From Chitinophagaceae bacterium (GTDB lineage Bacteria; Bacteroidota; Bacteroidia; Chitinophagales; Chitinophagaceae), in contig CANGIY010000003.1 of assembly GCA_947454235.1 (NCBI GenBank), forward strand, positions 124,001 through 188,000: a stretch of DNA of 64,000 nucleotides. Reading direction: 5' to 3'. Both the position numbers and the translations under genes were made by a program. The notes beneath the pieces are model-generated. The model made no database searches, was not told the DNA's origin, and saw nothing but the letters and a program-made list of their open reading frames with translations. This document shows positions 1 to 8,245 of the stretch, in pieces (position 1 is the first letter of the stretch; each line of letters starts with the position of its first letter).

Positions 1-1990
1 CTGTAGCACTTTCTTTCATCACATTGCCCAGATTACCTGTCAATGTTAGCCCACCCTTGCCTTTTGATATTGACGTTTCAATGAACAAAATATCGCCGCC
101 TACCGCTGTCCACGCCAAGCCAACAACTACCCCCGGTGGATGCCCCTTGGTATAGATATCGTTCGAGTAACGTGGCTTACCGAGCACCTTTTCTACTACT
201 TCAGGGCTAATAGCTTTAGGTAGTTCCTCGTCCATTGCTACCTGCTTCGCCAGCGACCTCATGATACCTGCAATCTGGCGATCTAATTCACGCACACCGC
301 TTTCACGTGTGTACTCTTGAATCATTTTGTTGATTGCCTTGTCGTTGAATTTCACAGGCACTTTATCAACCCCATGCATTTCTTTTTGCTTCGGTATCAG
401 GTGTCTTTTGGCAATCTCTATTTTTTCTTCGGTTGAATACCCCGAGAGCTGAATAATTTCAAGCCTATCGCGCAAAGCCGGTTGAATATCGCCGAGGCTA
501 TTGGCGGTTGCAATGAACAACACCTTCGATAAGTCAAATTCTAACTCAAGGTAATTATCGTAGAACGAGTTGTTTTGTTCAGGGTCAAGCACTTCGAGCA
601 ATGCCGAACTTGGATCGCCCCTAAAGTCTTTACCCAGCTTATCAATCTCATCAAGTATAAATACGGGATTGGCAGATTTTATTTTCCGGAGCGATTGTAT
701 GATGCGACCAGGCATAGCACCTATGTAGGTCTTTCTATGTCCTCTAATTTCACTTTCATCGTGTAAGCCACCTAAACTCAGGCGTACGTACTTACGCTGA
801 ATGGCGTTTGCAATGCTTTTACCCAACGATGTCTTACCAATTCCCGGAGGACCTACGAAGCATAAAATCGGTGACTTCATGTCGCCCTTCAGTTTCAACA
901 CTGCCAGGTATTCCAATATACGGTCCTTGATTTTTTCCATTCCGTAATGGTCGCCATCAAGTACTTTTTGTGCTTTTTTAAGGTCGTACCTGTCTTCAGT
1001 ATACACCGACCAAGGCAGGTCGAGCATCAGGTCAAGGTGATTATAAATCACAGAATAATCGGGAGTGCTCGGGTGCATACGCTCGAGCTTTTCAATGTTT
1101 TTCTTGAATAACTCTTTCGCTGCCTCCGACCAGTTCAACCCTTCGGCTCTCTTCTGTAAGTCTTTGATCTCACGCTCATTCGGGTCGCCGCCAAGCTCCT
1201 CACGAATGGACTTCATTTGCTGTTGAAGGAAGTATTCGCGTTGTTGCTTATCTATATCTGCACGGGTTTTGTTGGTAATTTCGTTTTTCAACTCCACCAA
1301 TTGCAATTCCGTTTGTAATAGACTCAACAATTTCTCAGCCCTTGTGCGCACATCGTTTTCTTCCAACAACGCTTGTTTCTCAGTAAGCTTGGTAGAAATA
1401 TTTGAAGCAATAAAGTGCATGAGGTACGACTGCTGTTCAATGTTTTTCAGTACAATTGAAGCCTCACTCGGTACGTTAGGTGAAAGTTGTGCGATTTTTT
1501 CTGAGAGATCTTTGATAGAACTCATCAAGGCAACAAAAGTTTCGTCGTTTTCAGGATATACATCTTCCAGGTAGGTAACCTTTGCCACGAAGTAAGGATC
1601 TTCCTGCTTCATTTCATCAATCCTGAACCTCATTCTGCCCATGATAAAAATGGTGATGTTACCATCAGGCATTTTTATCTGTTTCACCACTTTAGCAAGC
1701 GTACCTATTTGGTAAATATCCGCAGCACCGGGGTCGTCGTTGTTGGCATCTTTTTGAGCAACAACTCCTATCCATTTTGATTCTTTTGCAGCCTCTGTTA
1801 TTGCCTTTACCGATTTTTCGCGTGCTACAGTAATAGGTAAAACTACATTAGGAAACAGCACTGTGTTTCTTAATGCAACGATAGGTAGCTCCTTAGGCAT
1901 CGAGCTTTTCTCCTGCTCATCCATTTCATCTTCTCCTAATGGAACTATGGGCATAAATTCCATTTCCTGTTCGTTCTGACCAAACATCAT
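1..1990 (-). CDS. lon: Lon protease (endopeptidase La), 3' end outside window
   Basis: ATP-dependent cytoplasmic serine protease that degrades misfolded and regulatory proteins. The gene is missing from the ORF track because it has no stop in the window. Translating the minus strand from ATG at 1990 gives about 663 residues: an N-terminal substrate-binding (LAN) domain starting near 'LPIVALRNTVLFPNVVLP', a coiled-coil stretch 'REYFLQQQMKSIREELG', then the AAA+ module with Walker A 'GPPGIGKTS' and Walker B 'PVFILDEIDK'. The reading frame leaves the window at 'LTGNLGNVMKESA', just before the Ser-Lys catalytic dyad, so the active site itself is not visible. Two ATGs are adjacent; the first was chosen. 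Palindromes in the upstream region may control it. The family call is very secure. Confidence 0.96.
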   Translation of the reverse strand, partial: MMFGQNEQEMEFMPIVPLGEDEMDEQEKSSMPKELPIVALRNTVLFPNVVLPITVAREKSVKAITEAAKESKWIGVVAQKDANNDDPGAADIYQIGTLAKVVKQIKMPDGNITIFIMGRMRFRIDEMKQEDPYFVAKVTYLEDVYPENDETFVALMSSIKDLSEKIAQLSPNVPSEASIVLKNIEQQSYLMHFIASNISTKLTEKQALLEENDVRTRAEKLLSLLQTELQLVELKNEITNKTRADIDKQQREYFLQQQMKSIREELGGDPNEREIKDLQKRAEGLNWSEAAKELFKKNIEKLERMHPSTPDYSVIYNHLDLMLDLPWSVYTEDRYDLKKAQKVLDGDHYGMEKIKDRILEYLAVLKLKGDMKSPILCFVGPPGIGKTSLGKSIANAIQRKYVRLSLGGLHDESEIRGHRKTYIGAMPGRIIQSLRKIKSANPVFILDEIDKLGKDFRGDPSSALLEVLDPEQNNSFYDNYLELEFDLSKVLFIATANSLGDIQPALRDRLEIIQLSGYSTEEKIEIAKRHLIPKQKEMHGVDKVPVKFNDKAINKMIQEYTRESGVRELDRQIAGIMRSLAKQVAMDEELPKAISPEVVEKVLGKPRYSNDIYTKGHPPGVVVGLAWTAVGGDILFIETSISKGKGGLTLTGNLGNVMKESAT

Positions 1991-2024
1991 ATATCGGCAA
2001 GGTTTTTTATAAATGTATGACAAT

Positions 2025-2043
2025 GTGACCCCAATGGGATCAC
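2025..2043. promoter_or_regulatory. 19-bp near-perfect palindrome upstream of lon
   Basis: GTGACCCCAATGGGATCAC is a palindrome with one mismatched pair around a central A, 35 bp upstream of the lon start codon. It lies just downstream of a possible -7 element, where a repressor could block transcription. The binding protein is unknown; the site does not match the CIRCE consensus. Confidence 0.4.
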
Positions 2044-2049
2044 TTGTAG

Positions 2050-2067
2050 TGACAAATTTAATTGTCA
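2050..2067. promoter_or_regulatory. Palindrome overlapping a TAnnTTTG-like -7 box for lon
   Basis: TGACAAATTTAATTGTCA has 6-bp inverted arms. Its minus-strand sequence contains TAAATTTG (2053-2060), which fits the Bacteroidota -7 consensus TAnnTTTG. A clear -33 element is not visible. Transcription from here would leave a leader of about 55 nt before lon. Confidence 0.35.
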
Positions 2068-2157
2068 AAGGTTATGCCAGAAAGGAAAACCTGAAATATT
2101 TGCAGATATGGACCACAAATAACGGTAGATTTGTCACTAAAAGTAACTGCGCCGGTA

Positions 2158-3150
2158 CTAATTCAGCAAAATGGTGTGCTTGGAATTGAAGGAAACATTT
2201 TTGACGTTCCAGTCTATTCTACGTTCAAAATCACTTTTTCGCTCGGCACAGTTTTTCAAAGTACATACTGCACAGCATTGCGGTAGGCAACCATCGGTAT
2301 GCACAAACATTTCAACATGCTCTCCAAAGTTCTCGCGCACCATGTTTTCCAGGCTCTTAACCTCTTCGTGCCCCTCGTTGATATTCATGTACCAAGGTAT
2401 TGTAAGGTGGCAATCGAGATGCAGTATAGAACCGTACTTGATAATGCGTAAGTTATGGATGTCCATCCAGTTTGCCCTTCTGTGTTCGCCTAAGTACTTC
2501 ACTACATTTTCAAGTAACTCAATATCGGCTTCATCCATAATGCCTGCAATTGAGCCCCGTAGTATTTTATACCCCGAAATAAATATAACGACTGCAAATA
2601 CCATTGAAATCACACTGTCGATCCAGCTATAGCCTGTATAATACAAAGCGACCAGCCCTACAATAATGCCTAAAGTCCCATAGGTATCAGATTGCATGTG
2701 CTTACCTGAGGCAACTAGCGCAAGGTTATTATTCTGCCTCCCTTTACGAATAGCAAAAATGCCCAAAATGAAATTAAAAAATGCAGTAGCTGCAACCAGA
2801 TAAATTCCAAAATCGAGCTTATGAAAACTATGCGGATGTGCCAAATTATCGAGAGCCTCAAACACAATGAGGAAGCAGGAAGCTACCATCATAATGCCCT
2901 CAAATGCAGCCGAAACAAATTCTGCCTTACCATGCCCGTAAGGGTGGTTTTCGTCGCGGGGTTGGGAAGAAAGATATAAAGAATACAGCCCTACAAAACC
3001 CGCAATTACATTGATGGTGTACTCAAGTGCATCGGTAAGTATGGCGACACTGTGCGTAAAAGTCCATGCCGCAATCTTAACCATGAATATCAGCGATGTG
3101 ATAATGCTGATTTTCTTCTGGAAGCTAAAATTTTCGTCGGCACGTGTCAT
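2158..3150 (-). CDS. Cation diffusion facilitator (CDF) family transporter
   Basis: Inner-membrane divalent metal exporter of the CDF/ZnT family, 330 residues with about six membrane segments and a cytoplasmic C-terminal domain. The family loop 'ENHPYGHGKAE' (67-77) and the TM5 metal ligands H151 and D155 ('HMQSD') are present. In TM2 the usual Asp/His and Asp ligands are E43 and N47 ('LEYTIN'), so the transport site would read E-N-H-D rather than D-D-H-D. The tail carries a cysteine cluster (C288, C292, C293, C296, C301). Family membership is clear; metal specificity cannot be read, and the altered site argues against simply calling it a zinc exporter. Confidence 0.9.
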   Translation of the reverse strand: MTRADENFSFQKKISIITSLIFMVKIAAWTFTHSVAILTDALEYTINVIAGFVGLYSLYLSSQPRDENHPYGHGKAEFVSAAFEGIMMVASCFLIVFEALDNLAHPHSFHKLDFGIYLVAATAFFNFILGIFAIRKGRQNNNLALVASGKHMQSDTYGTLGIIVGLVALYYTGYSWIDSVISMVFAVVIFISGYKILRGSIAGIMDEADIELLENVVKYLGEHRRANWMDIHNLRIIKYGSILHLDCHLTIPWYMNINEGHEEVKSLENMVRENFGEHVEMFVHTDGCLPQCCAVCTLKNCAERKSDFERRIDWNVKNVSFNSKHTILLN

Positions 3151-3251
3151 GTATTCTCTTTTTCAAAAAACGGACGGTAAAGGTACAAATGAACTGAATG
3201 CTATTTCTTATCAGACACCTAAAATTGAATTAAGTTTGTAAGAAAAAGAAA

Positions 3252-4886
3252 TTGACCACAGAAAATAGAAATACTGCTTTTGATAAGCTCGCCAATAAGT
3301 ATGGCGAAGTGATGCTTGTGCTGGTTTCTATTGTCTTCTATTGCCGTTCTTTATTTTTTCAACTTACCGGGCTCGATGATTTCATTTTATTAAAGCGCCT
3401 AGAAGAAAACAACAGCAACTTTCAAAGCCTGACTCGTGTTTTTAAACCCGGTAGCTATGGTCCTTGGGTGAGTTACTACCGTCCGGTGTTTTACGATACC
3501 ATTATTCTCAATTATTTGGGCTTCGGTAGCGGACCATTTTCCTATCACCTGGTCAATGTTTTTTTGCATGCGCTTGTGGCTTGGGTAGTGATGAATCTAT
3601 TGCAACAACTCCATTTCACAAAAAGACAAGCATTTGTTCTTTCACTCATTTACGCATTACACCCTTTAATGACGCAGGCGGTTTGTTGGATTCCAGGGCG
3701 CAATGACCTGCTGCTGGGACTTTTTACATTTTCTTATTGCTACAACTCCATTGAATACAGTATCACAAACCACAGAAAGAACATTTTTCTGGCTGTTGTT
3801 TTTTTAGCTCTGGCACTTTTCACCAAGGAAGCGGCTTTGATGGCTCCATTGGGGCTCACGGCACTATTGGTGTTCAGGCATGGGCTGCAACAATTTAAGA
3901 AAGAGATATTGCCCCATATCACCGTTGCCGCCATAGGCTGGTGTTTGATATTTATTGCACGTTACTTACATGCGCCCGCACACCTTGTGGGCGGCAAACA
4001 GGGTATCCTTTCCAACATTTGGGTACATAAGTACGTGCCCTTTTTCTACCTGGGAAAGATTGTTGCGCCATTTAATTTAGGCACATTTCCGGCAATGGCA
4101 TCAAAAGATTTACATGTAATCATCGGTGGGTTAGCAATTTCATTGCTGTCGGCACTCGTCATACGCAAAAAATTATCAGCACAATATGCTGTTGGCGGTT
4201 TACTATTTTTTGGTGCATTTATTATCCCTTTTATCATTAGCCACGATGCCTTGATTGGCAAACCTTTGTACGAACACAGAATGTATATTCCGCTATTAGG
4301 TGTATTAATTGTGGCTGGAAAATTACTTAACAGTGTCTCAGGGGCAGGCCGTAAATTTACTATTGCCTTTGCTACCTTCGTTTTAGCTTACTTTACGATC
4401 GCGGGTCAAGTCCACCAATCTGATTTTTCAAATTCGTATTCTTTTTGGAAAAAATCTGTTGAAAATGCACCCAATAACCCCAGGACAAATTTATCGTTCG
4501 CTTTGCAACAGTTGAACAATGAAGCTGAAGCCATCAAATACATTTCACGAGCAGAAAAGCTATCGCCTAATGAGCATTTATTGCAATTTTCCAAAGGCGT
4601 AGTTTATATGCAACACGGCAAATTTGATTTAGCTGATTCTGCCTTTAAACGCGAGCTTGCAACCACAAAATATTACGAATGTTACTTCTACCTAAGTAAA
4701 ATTGCCTTTGACAAGAATGATTTCAACAAAGCAGTAGCGTTTTTGATGGTGTACAACGATCGCAACCCCTACTATTCATTGCAATACAAGCACGAACTCA
4801 ATCAAAAACTTGCAACTGCCCAAAATGGCGAGCAACTAATGGCCGCATTGTACGCAAAAAAAATGCAGTGCTATTTTGAAAACTAA
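3252..4886 (+). CDS. Multi-pass GT-C-like glycosyltransferase with C-terminal TPR repeats
   Basis: A 544-residue membrane protein. The N-terminal ~390 residues contain about nine or ten hydrophobic segments and motifs typical of GT-C/DUF1736-like TPR transferases ('LTGLDDFILLKRL' near the start, 'HPLMTQAVCWIPGRND' around 137-152). The C-terminal ~150 residues are soluble and TPR-like ('NPRTNLSFALQQLNNEAEA', 'GVVYMQHGKFDLADSAFKRE'). Such proteins probably move a lipid-linked sugar to the outer face of the inner membrane; substrate unknown. The start is a TTG; M21 at 3312 is an alternative. The gene diverges from the CDF transporter. Function is inferred from architecture only. Confidence 0.75.
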   Translation: MTTENRNTAFDKLANKYGEVMLVLVSIVFYCRSLFFQLTGLDDFILLKRLEENNSNFQSLTRVFKPGSYGPWVSYYRPVFYDTIILNYLGFGSGPFSYHLVNVFLHALVAWVVMNLLQQLHFTKRQAFVLSLIYALHPLMTQAVCWIPGRNDLLLGLFTFSYCYNSIEYSITNHRKNIFLAVVFLALALFTKEAALMAPLGLTALLVFRHGLQQFKKEILPHITVAAIGWCLIFIARYLHAPAHLVGGKQGILSNIWVHKYVPFFYLGKIVAPFNLGTFPAMASKDLHVIIGGLAISLLSALVIRKKLSAQYAVGGLLFFGAFIIPFIISHDALIGKPLYEHRMYIPLLGVLIVAGKLLNSVSGAGRKFTIAFATFVLAYFTIAGQVHQSDFSNSYSFWKKSVENAPNNPRTNLSFALQQLNNEAEAIKYISRAEKLSPNEHLLQFSKGVVYMQHGKFDLADSAFKRELATTKYYECYFYLSKIAFDKNDFNKAVAFLMVYNDRNPYYSLQYKHELNQKLATAQNGEQLMAALYAKKMQCYFEN

Positions 4887-4897
4887 CAGCACTGCAT
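4863..4897. terminator. Bidirectional terminator-like hairpin between convergent genes
   Basis: A perfect 10-bp stem ATGCAGTGCT / AGCACTGCAT with a 15-nt loop spans the stop codon of the TPR gene and faces the end of the convergent TPM gene. The minus-strand side is followed by a U-rich run. Confidence 0.6.
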
Positions 4898-4917
4898 TGA
4901 ATATTTAATCGAAGAAT

Positions 4918-5754
4918 TTACCAATCGCCACTGGCACCGCCGCCATCAGAACTACCACCACCAAAGCCACCGAAGTCACCCACTCCATCCCAACTGCCGC
5001 CGCCGCCACTGCTTCCGCCGCCGTTGCCCCAGCCTCTGCCCATCATATTACCGAGCAGCATACCCGATGCAAAATCGACCCAGCCACCGCCACCACCGCC
5101 TCCTCGACCACCACCTCGGTTGATTCTGGAAACAAGTGCTATAATAATGAGTAAAATGATAAAGCCTGTGCCTATTCCATTTTTCTTCTTGCCATGCCCT
5201 CTCCTGTCTTCTTCGGTGAACTTTCTATCAGAATGATATTCACCGGCAGCCAGTTTCATAATCTTACCACTCGCATCTTTTAGCCCCTGGTAATAATTCC
5301 CATTTTTAAACTGAGGAATCATTTGTTGCTCAATAATGTCGTTGCAAGTAATATCAGGAATAGCACCCTGTAAACCATTACCCACTTGAATAGACGCTTT
5401 CTTCTTTCCCTCACCATTATCCATGGCAAGAAGAATCAAAAGTCCATTGTTTTTTTCTTTATCTCCCAGACCCCATTTGCCAAACAACTGGTGTGAGTAA
5501 TCGAGAATATCAATGCCCTGCAGGCTGGAAATAGTTACTATGGTAATTTGATTAGAAGTCGCTCGCGCATAATCTTCTAGGTAAACTTCCAATTCTCTTT
5601 TGTTATCTGCACTCAGAATTCCGGCAAAGTCGTTGACCAATCGTGGAGGATTAGGTCTTTCAGGGTAGTTTTTGTCATCAGCGTTTGCCAGCCCGAAGGA
5701 AAGCAAAAACATCAGCGATGAAAAAAGTGCCCGTATAAATTTTGTCTGAAACAT
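4918..5754 (-). CDS. TPM domain protein, secreted/membrane-anchored, glycine-rich tail
   Basis: A 278-residue protein with an N-terminal signal peptide (residues ~1-25, ending 'GLANA'), a periplasmic TPM (YgcG/TLP18.3-Psb32-MOLO-1) domain at ~35-165 ('VNDFAGILSADNKRELEVYL'), one membrane segment 'IILLIIIALV' (~200-210) and a very Gly/Ser-rich C-terminus. TPM domains bind Ca2+ or act as acid phosphatases in some homologues, and in plants they help photosystem II repair. The gene is third in the LemA-TPM-TPM set, 6 bp after the short TPM gene, and surely cotranscribed with it. The biochemical role in bacteria is poorly known; a membrane protein quality function is inference. Confidence 0.9.
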   Translation of the reverse strand: MFQTKFIRALFSSLMFLLSFGLANADDKNYPERPNPPRLVNDFAGILSADNKRELEVYLEDYARATSNQITIVTISSLQGIDILDYSHQLFGKWGLGDKEKNNGLLILLAMDNGEGKKKASIQVGNGLQGAIPDITCNDIIEQQMIPQFKNGNYYQGLKDASGKIMKLAAGEYHSDRKFTEEDRRGHGKKKNGIGTGFIILLIIIALVSRINRGGGRGGGGGGGWVDFASGMLLGNMMGRGWGNGGGSSGGGGSWDGVGDFGGFGGGSSDGGGASGDW

Positions 5755-5760
5755 GTGATA

Positions 5761-6219
5761 TTAGTTACCGAAGACAATGTCATCGGGCAGTTCATTTTTG
5801 TTGGCTTCTTTACTAGCAGGGAACTGTTGAGCCAGCGCAGCACCTAGTTTTTTAATGCAATTTGCTATGCCGTCAGCAAGTTCATTGCGTTTCAGATGAC
5901 CTTTCAGTTCGTCTGCTGCTGCCTCCCAAAATACGGGCCCGCCTGCCAGCTCATAAATTGCTTTATCACCAAACAATGCAAACTTTCTGTCTTGTAATGC
6001 CACATAAATAATAATAGCATTGCGGGCTTCGGTTTTATGCATATCCAGTTGAGCAAATACTTGTTTTGCACGCACCAACGGTTCTTTTTCGGGGCATTTA
6101 TTTTCAATAAACACCCTTATTTCTCCCGTAGTTTCTTTTTCAGCAGCACCTATTGCAGATGTGATTTTCTGCTGGTCAGCTTGCGAAACGGACGGCTTTT
6201 TCTTGAATATTGACAGCAT
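5761..6219 (-). CDS. TPM domain protein, short form without signal peptide
   Basis: A 152-residue single-domain TPM protein: 'TTGEIRVFIENKCP' and 'NAIIIYVALQDRKFALFGDKAI' are the conserved strands. It has neither a signal peptide nor a membrane segment, in contrast to its downstream partner, so it probably sits in the cytoplasm or at the inner membrane face. It lies 11 bp after lemA and 6 bp before the long TPM gene. Paired long and short TPM genes after lemA are a recurrent arrangement in Bacteroidota. Function unknown. Confidence 0.88.
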   Translation of the reverse strand: MLSIFKKKPSVSQADQQKITSAIGAAEKETTGEIRVFIENKCPEKEPLVRAKQVFAQLDMHKTEARNAIIIYVALQDRKFALFGDKAIYELAGGPVFWEAAADELKGHLKRNELADGIANCIKKLGAALAQQFPASKEANKNELPDDIVFGN

Positions 6220-6230
6220 CAGCTATTGCT

Positions 6231-6809
6231 TTAGAATTTCACTTTTGGTGCTTTCTGAGCGTCAGCTTCAGCTTCAAACATTGTTCTCTCTTTGAAACCG
6301 AACATACCAGCTAAGATGTTGTTAGGGAAAGAAGTCACCTTTACATTGTAATCACCCACCGATTGGTTGTAGTCGTACCTTGCATTTTTAATGCGGTCTT
6401 CAGTACCTGCGAGCTCAACCATCAGTGCTTTATACTGTTCGTTGGCTTTCAATTGTGGGTACTGTTCTGAAACGACCATCAATCTACCCAAAGCCTGACT
6501 CAACTGACCTTGAGAAGCCTGAAATTCTTTTAATTTTTCAGCACTGAGATCTTTTGGGTCTAACTTAATTGAAGTAGCACTGGCACGCGCCTGAATAACG
6601 TCTGTCAAAGTCTTCTGTTCGAAATTGGCAACGCCTTTCACAGTTTCTACCAGATTAGGAATCAGGTCGGCACGACGTTGGTAGTTTACTTGCACGTTGG
6701 CTAAATTTTTATCAACGTTTACGCGGTTTCTGTTCATCCCGTTGTAACTGGCACCGCCCCAGAAAATCAGCAACAATACTATGCCGAGAAATACATACAG
6801 TCCTTTCAT
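6231..6809 (-). CDS. lemA: LemA family membrane protein
   Basis: A 192-residue LemA family protein: one N-terminal membrane segment (~4-22) followed by a helical-bundle domain with the family signature 'NLANVQVNYQRRADLIPNLV' (~35-54) and 'SVGDYNVKVTSFPNNILA' near the end. The extracytoplasmic orientation is expected. It is the first gene of the lemA-TPM-TPM operon. The LemA role is not established; in other bacteria it is genetically linked to envelope stress and TPM or HtpX proteins. Family call secure, function open. Confidence 0.93.
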   Translation of the reverse strand: MKGLYVFLGIVLLLIFWGGASYNGMNRNRVNVDKNLANVQVNYQRRADLIPNLVETVKGVANFEQKTLTDVIQARASATSIKLDPKDLSAEKLKEFQASQGQLSQALGRLMVVSEQYPQLKANEQYKALMVELAGTEDRIKNARYDYNQSVGDYNVKVTSFPNNILAGMFGFKERTMFEAEADAQKAPKVKF

Positions 6810-6943
6810 TTTGCTTTTGTTTTTTTATCAAAAATACGTTGTAGCAACGACAAAAAGCAAAATCACTTCGGTGATACATAGCTATTTGTCGGTAACCAGG
6901 GTTTTTACAGCGGTGAAAAGTGCGATTAACCCAACAACATTAC

Positions 6944-7195
6944 CTAATGGAAAAATATACGCCCAACAATTCGGATGAGGACGAGGATGATGGTAATGTT
7001 CGAAAGGTATTTCCCGTAAGGCGATTTCAGGTACTTACAGCATTCTGAACAAGCTATCCCCAAAAGCACCTCGACTAGCCATGTAAAAATGCCCAGACCG
7101 CCAGCCAAAAAGAAATTATCAAAAATACCATAACCTAAAACGAAGACAGACGCAGCCCCAATAACGATTCCAAGTATGTTCCTGATATTTCTCAT
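6944..7195 (-). CDS. Small hypothetical membrane protein
   Basis: An 83-residue protein with two or three hydrophobic segments ('ILGIVIGAASVFVLGYGIF', 'LGIFTWLVEVLLGIACSECC', 'ITIILVLIRIVGRIFF'). No family was recognised. It lies between lemA and the divergent LOG gene, with an AT-rich upstream region that could hold promoters for both directions. It has a good coding feel (no rare runs, plausible membrane topology) but nothing more specific can be said. Confidence 0.6.
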   Translation of the reverse strand: MRNIRNILGIVIGAASVFVLGYGIFDNFFLAGGLGIFTWLVEVLLGIACSECCKYLKSPYGKYLSNITIILVLIRIVGRIFFH

Positions 7196-7288
7196 GGTGC
7201 CGATGTAGCTTTAATTTACCATTAATTAAACACGAAGATATTACTTCAAGCCACTACTATTCGTAGCTTTAGGTACTTAATTGAAATC

Positions 7289-7873
7289 ATGATAAAAAGC
7301 ATTGCTGTTTTCTGCGGCTCGTCTTCAGGCGGGGCTGATATTTATAGGGCTGAAGCCCATTTGTTGGGTGCCACTATGGCTGCAATGGACATTGAACTTA
7401 TTTATGGTGGTGCCAAAATAGGCGTAATGGGAGCTGTTGCTGATGGCTGCCTGAACGCGGGCGGGCGGGTAACAGGTATTATTCCAGGGTTTCTGAAAAC
7501 AAAAGAAGTAGCCCATGATGGTCTCACCCGCTTATTAATTGTTGAAACCATGCACGAAAGGAAATGGCAGATGCACGAAATGAGTGACGCAGTAATTACA
7601 CTGCCGGGCGGATGGGGCACCATGGAAGAAATTTTTGAAATGCTAACATGGGCGCAACTTGGACTTCATGAAAAGCCTATAGGCATGCTGAATACCAACG
7701 GGTATTACAATGCATTGCTGCAAATGTGCGATACAATGGTGAGTGAAAAATTCCTGGCCCAGGCTACGAGATCTATCTTAATGCACGACAATTGTGTGAA
7801 CGGGATAATGAACAAAATAATCGCTTACAAGCCTACTCCCGGCGACCGAATACTGACAAAGAAATTTGTTTAA
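7289..7873 (+). CDS. LOG family protein (TIGR00730), cytokinin riboside 5'-monophosphate phosphoribohydrolase-like
   Basis: A 194-residue Rossmann-fold protein formerly called 'lysine decarboxylase-like'. The LOG signature 'PGGWGTMEE' (~107-115) is intact and the N-terminus 'IAVFCGSSSGG' is the nucleotide-binding strand-loop. Family members hydrolyse nucleoside 5'-monophosphates (AMP or cytokinin nucleotides) to base plus ribose 5-phosphate in the cytoplasm. It is monocistronic, followed by a bidirectional terminator. In a non-plant-associated bacterium purine nucleotide turnover is the likelier role. Family call secure. Confidence 0.93.
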   Translation: MIKSIAVFCGSSSGGADIYRAEAHLLGATMAAMDIELIYGGAKIGVMGAVADGCLNAGGRVTGIIPGFLKTKEVAHDGLTRLLIVETMHERKWQMHEMSDAVITLPGGWGTMEEIFEMLTWAQLGLHEKPIGMLNTNGYYNALLQMCDTMVSEKFLAQATRSILMHDNCVNGIMNKIIAYKPTPGDRILTKKFV

Positions 7874-7880
7874 CGCATAA

Positions 7881-7907
7881 AAAAAGCGCCCTGTTTCCAG
7901 AGCGCTT
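7881..7907. terminator. Bidirectional terminator between LOG gene and secG
   Basis: Inverted repeat AAGCGCCCTG / CAGAGCGCTT (one mismatch, short loop) preceded by an A-run on the plus strand, which becomes a U-run for secG transcripts. Confidence 0.65.
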
Positions 7908-7930
7908 AGAATATTTTCAATAGTCAAAAA

Positions 7931-8245
7931 CTATTTACCGCCTTTTTTATCAGGAGCCGGAGCAGTTTTTTGTTGTTGTGCTTTTCCGTTTCCTTGTTTT
8001 TCTTCAGTACCAAAGTTTGTTTTTGGCAAGAAAGCAACTGAAATAAGACAAAGAGCACCAACTGTACCCATTAGAATCCATGTGCCTTTCTCCATAACGT
8101 CACCTGACTGCTTAACACCCATTACCTGTGTACCAAGAGTACCAAATGAACCTGTAAGACCGCCACCCTTTGGATTTTGAATCAAAATAAAGAAGCCTAG
8201 AACTGCACAAACAAGGATGGTGAGTATGGTGATGATGATTGCCAT
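7931..8245 (-). CDS. secG: Preprotein translocase subunit SecG
   Basis: A 104-residue inner-membrane subunit of the SecYEG translocon. It shows the two-helix SecG pattern: first helix ~1-24 with 'LVCAVLGFFILIQNPKGGGL', the conserved Gly-rich loop 'LTGSFGTLGTQVMG' and second helix 'TWILMGTVGALCLISVAFL' (~56-74), then a basic, Gln/Pro/Lys-rich cytoplasmic tail. Its ATG overlaps the stop of the upstream gene in the sequence TAATG, so translation is probably coupled. Third gene of the lptE operon. Confidence 0.95.
   Translation of the reverse strand: MAIIITILTILVCAVLGFFILIQNPKGGGLTGSFGTLGTQVMGVKQSGDVMEKGTWILMGTVGALCLISVAFLPKTNFGTEEKQGNGKAQQQKTAPAPDKKGGK

Noticed and set aside
575-1574. Plus-strand ORFs of 63 and 101 residues inside lon
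   Set aside because: They are antisense shadows of the partial lon gene, which the track cannot list because it runs off the window.
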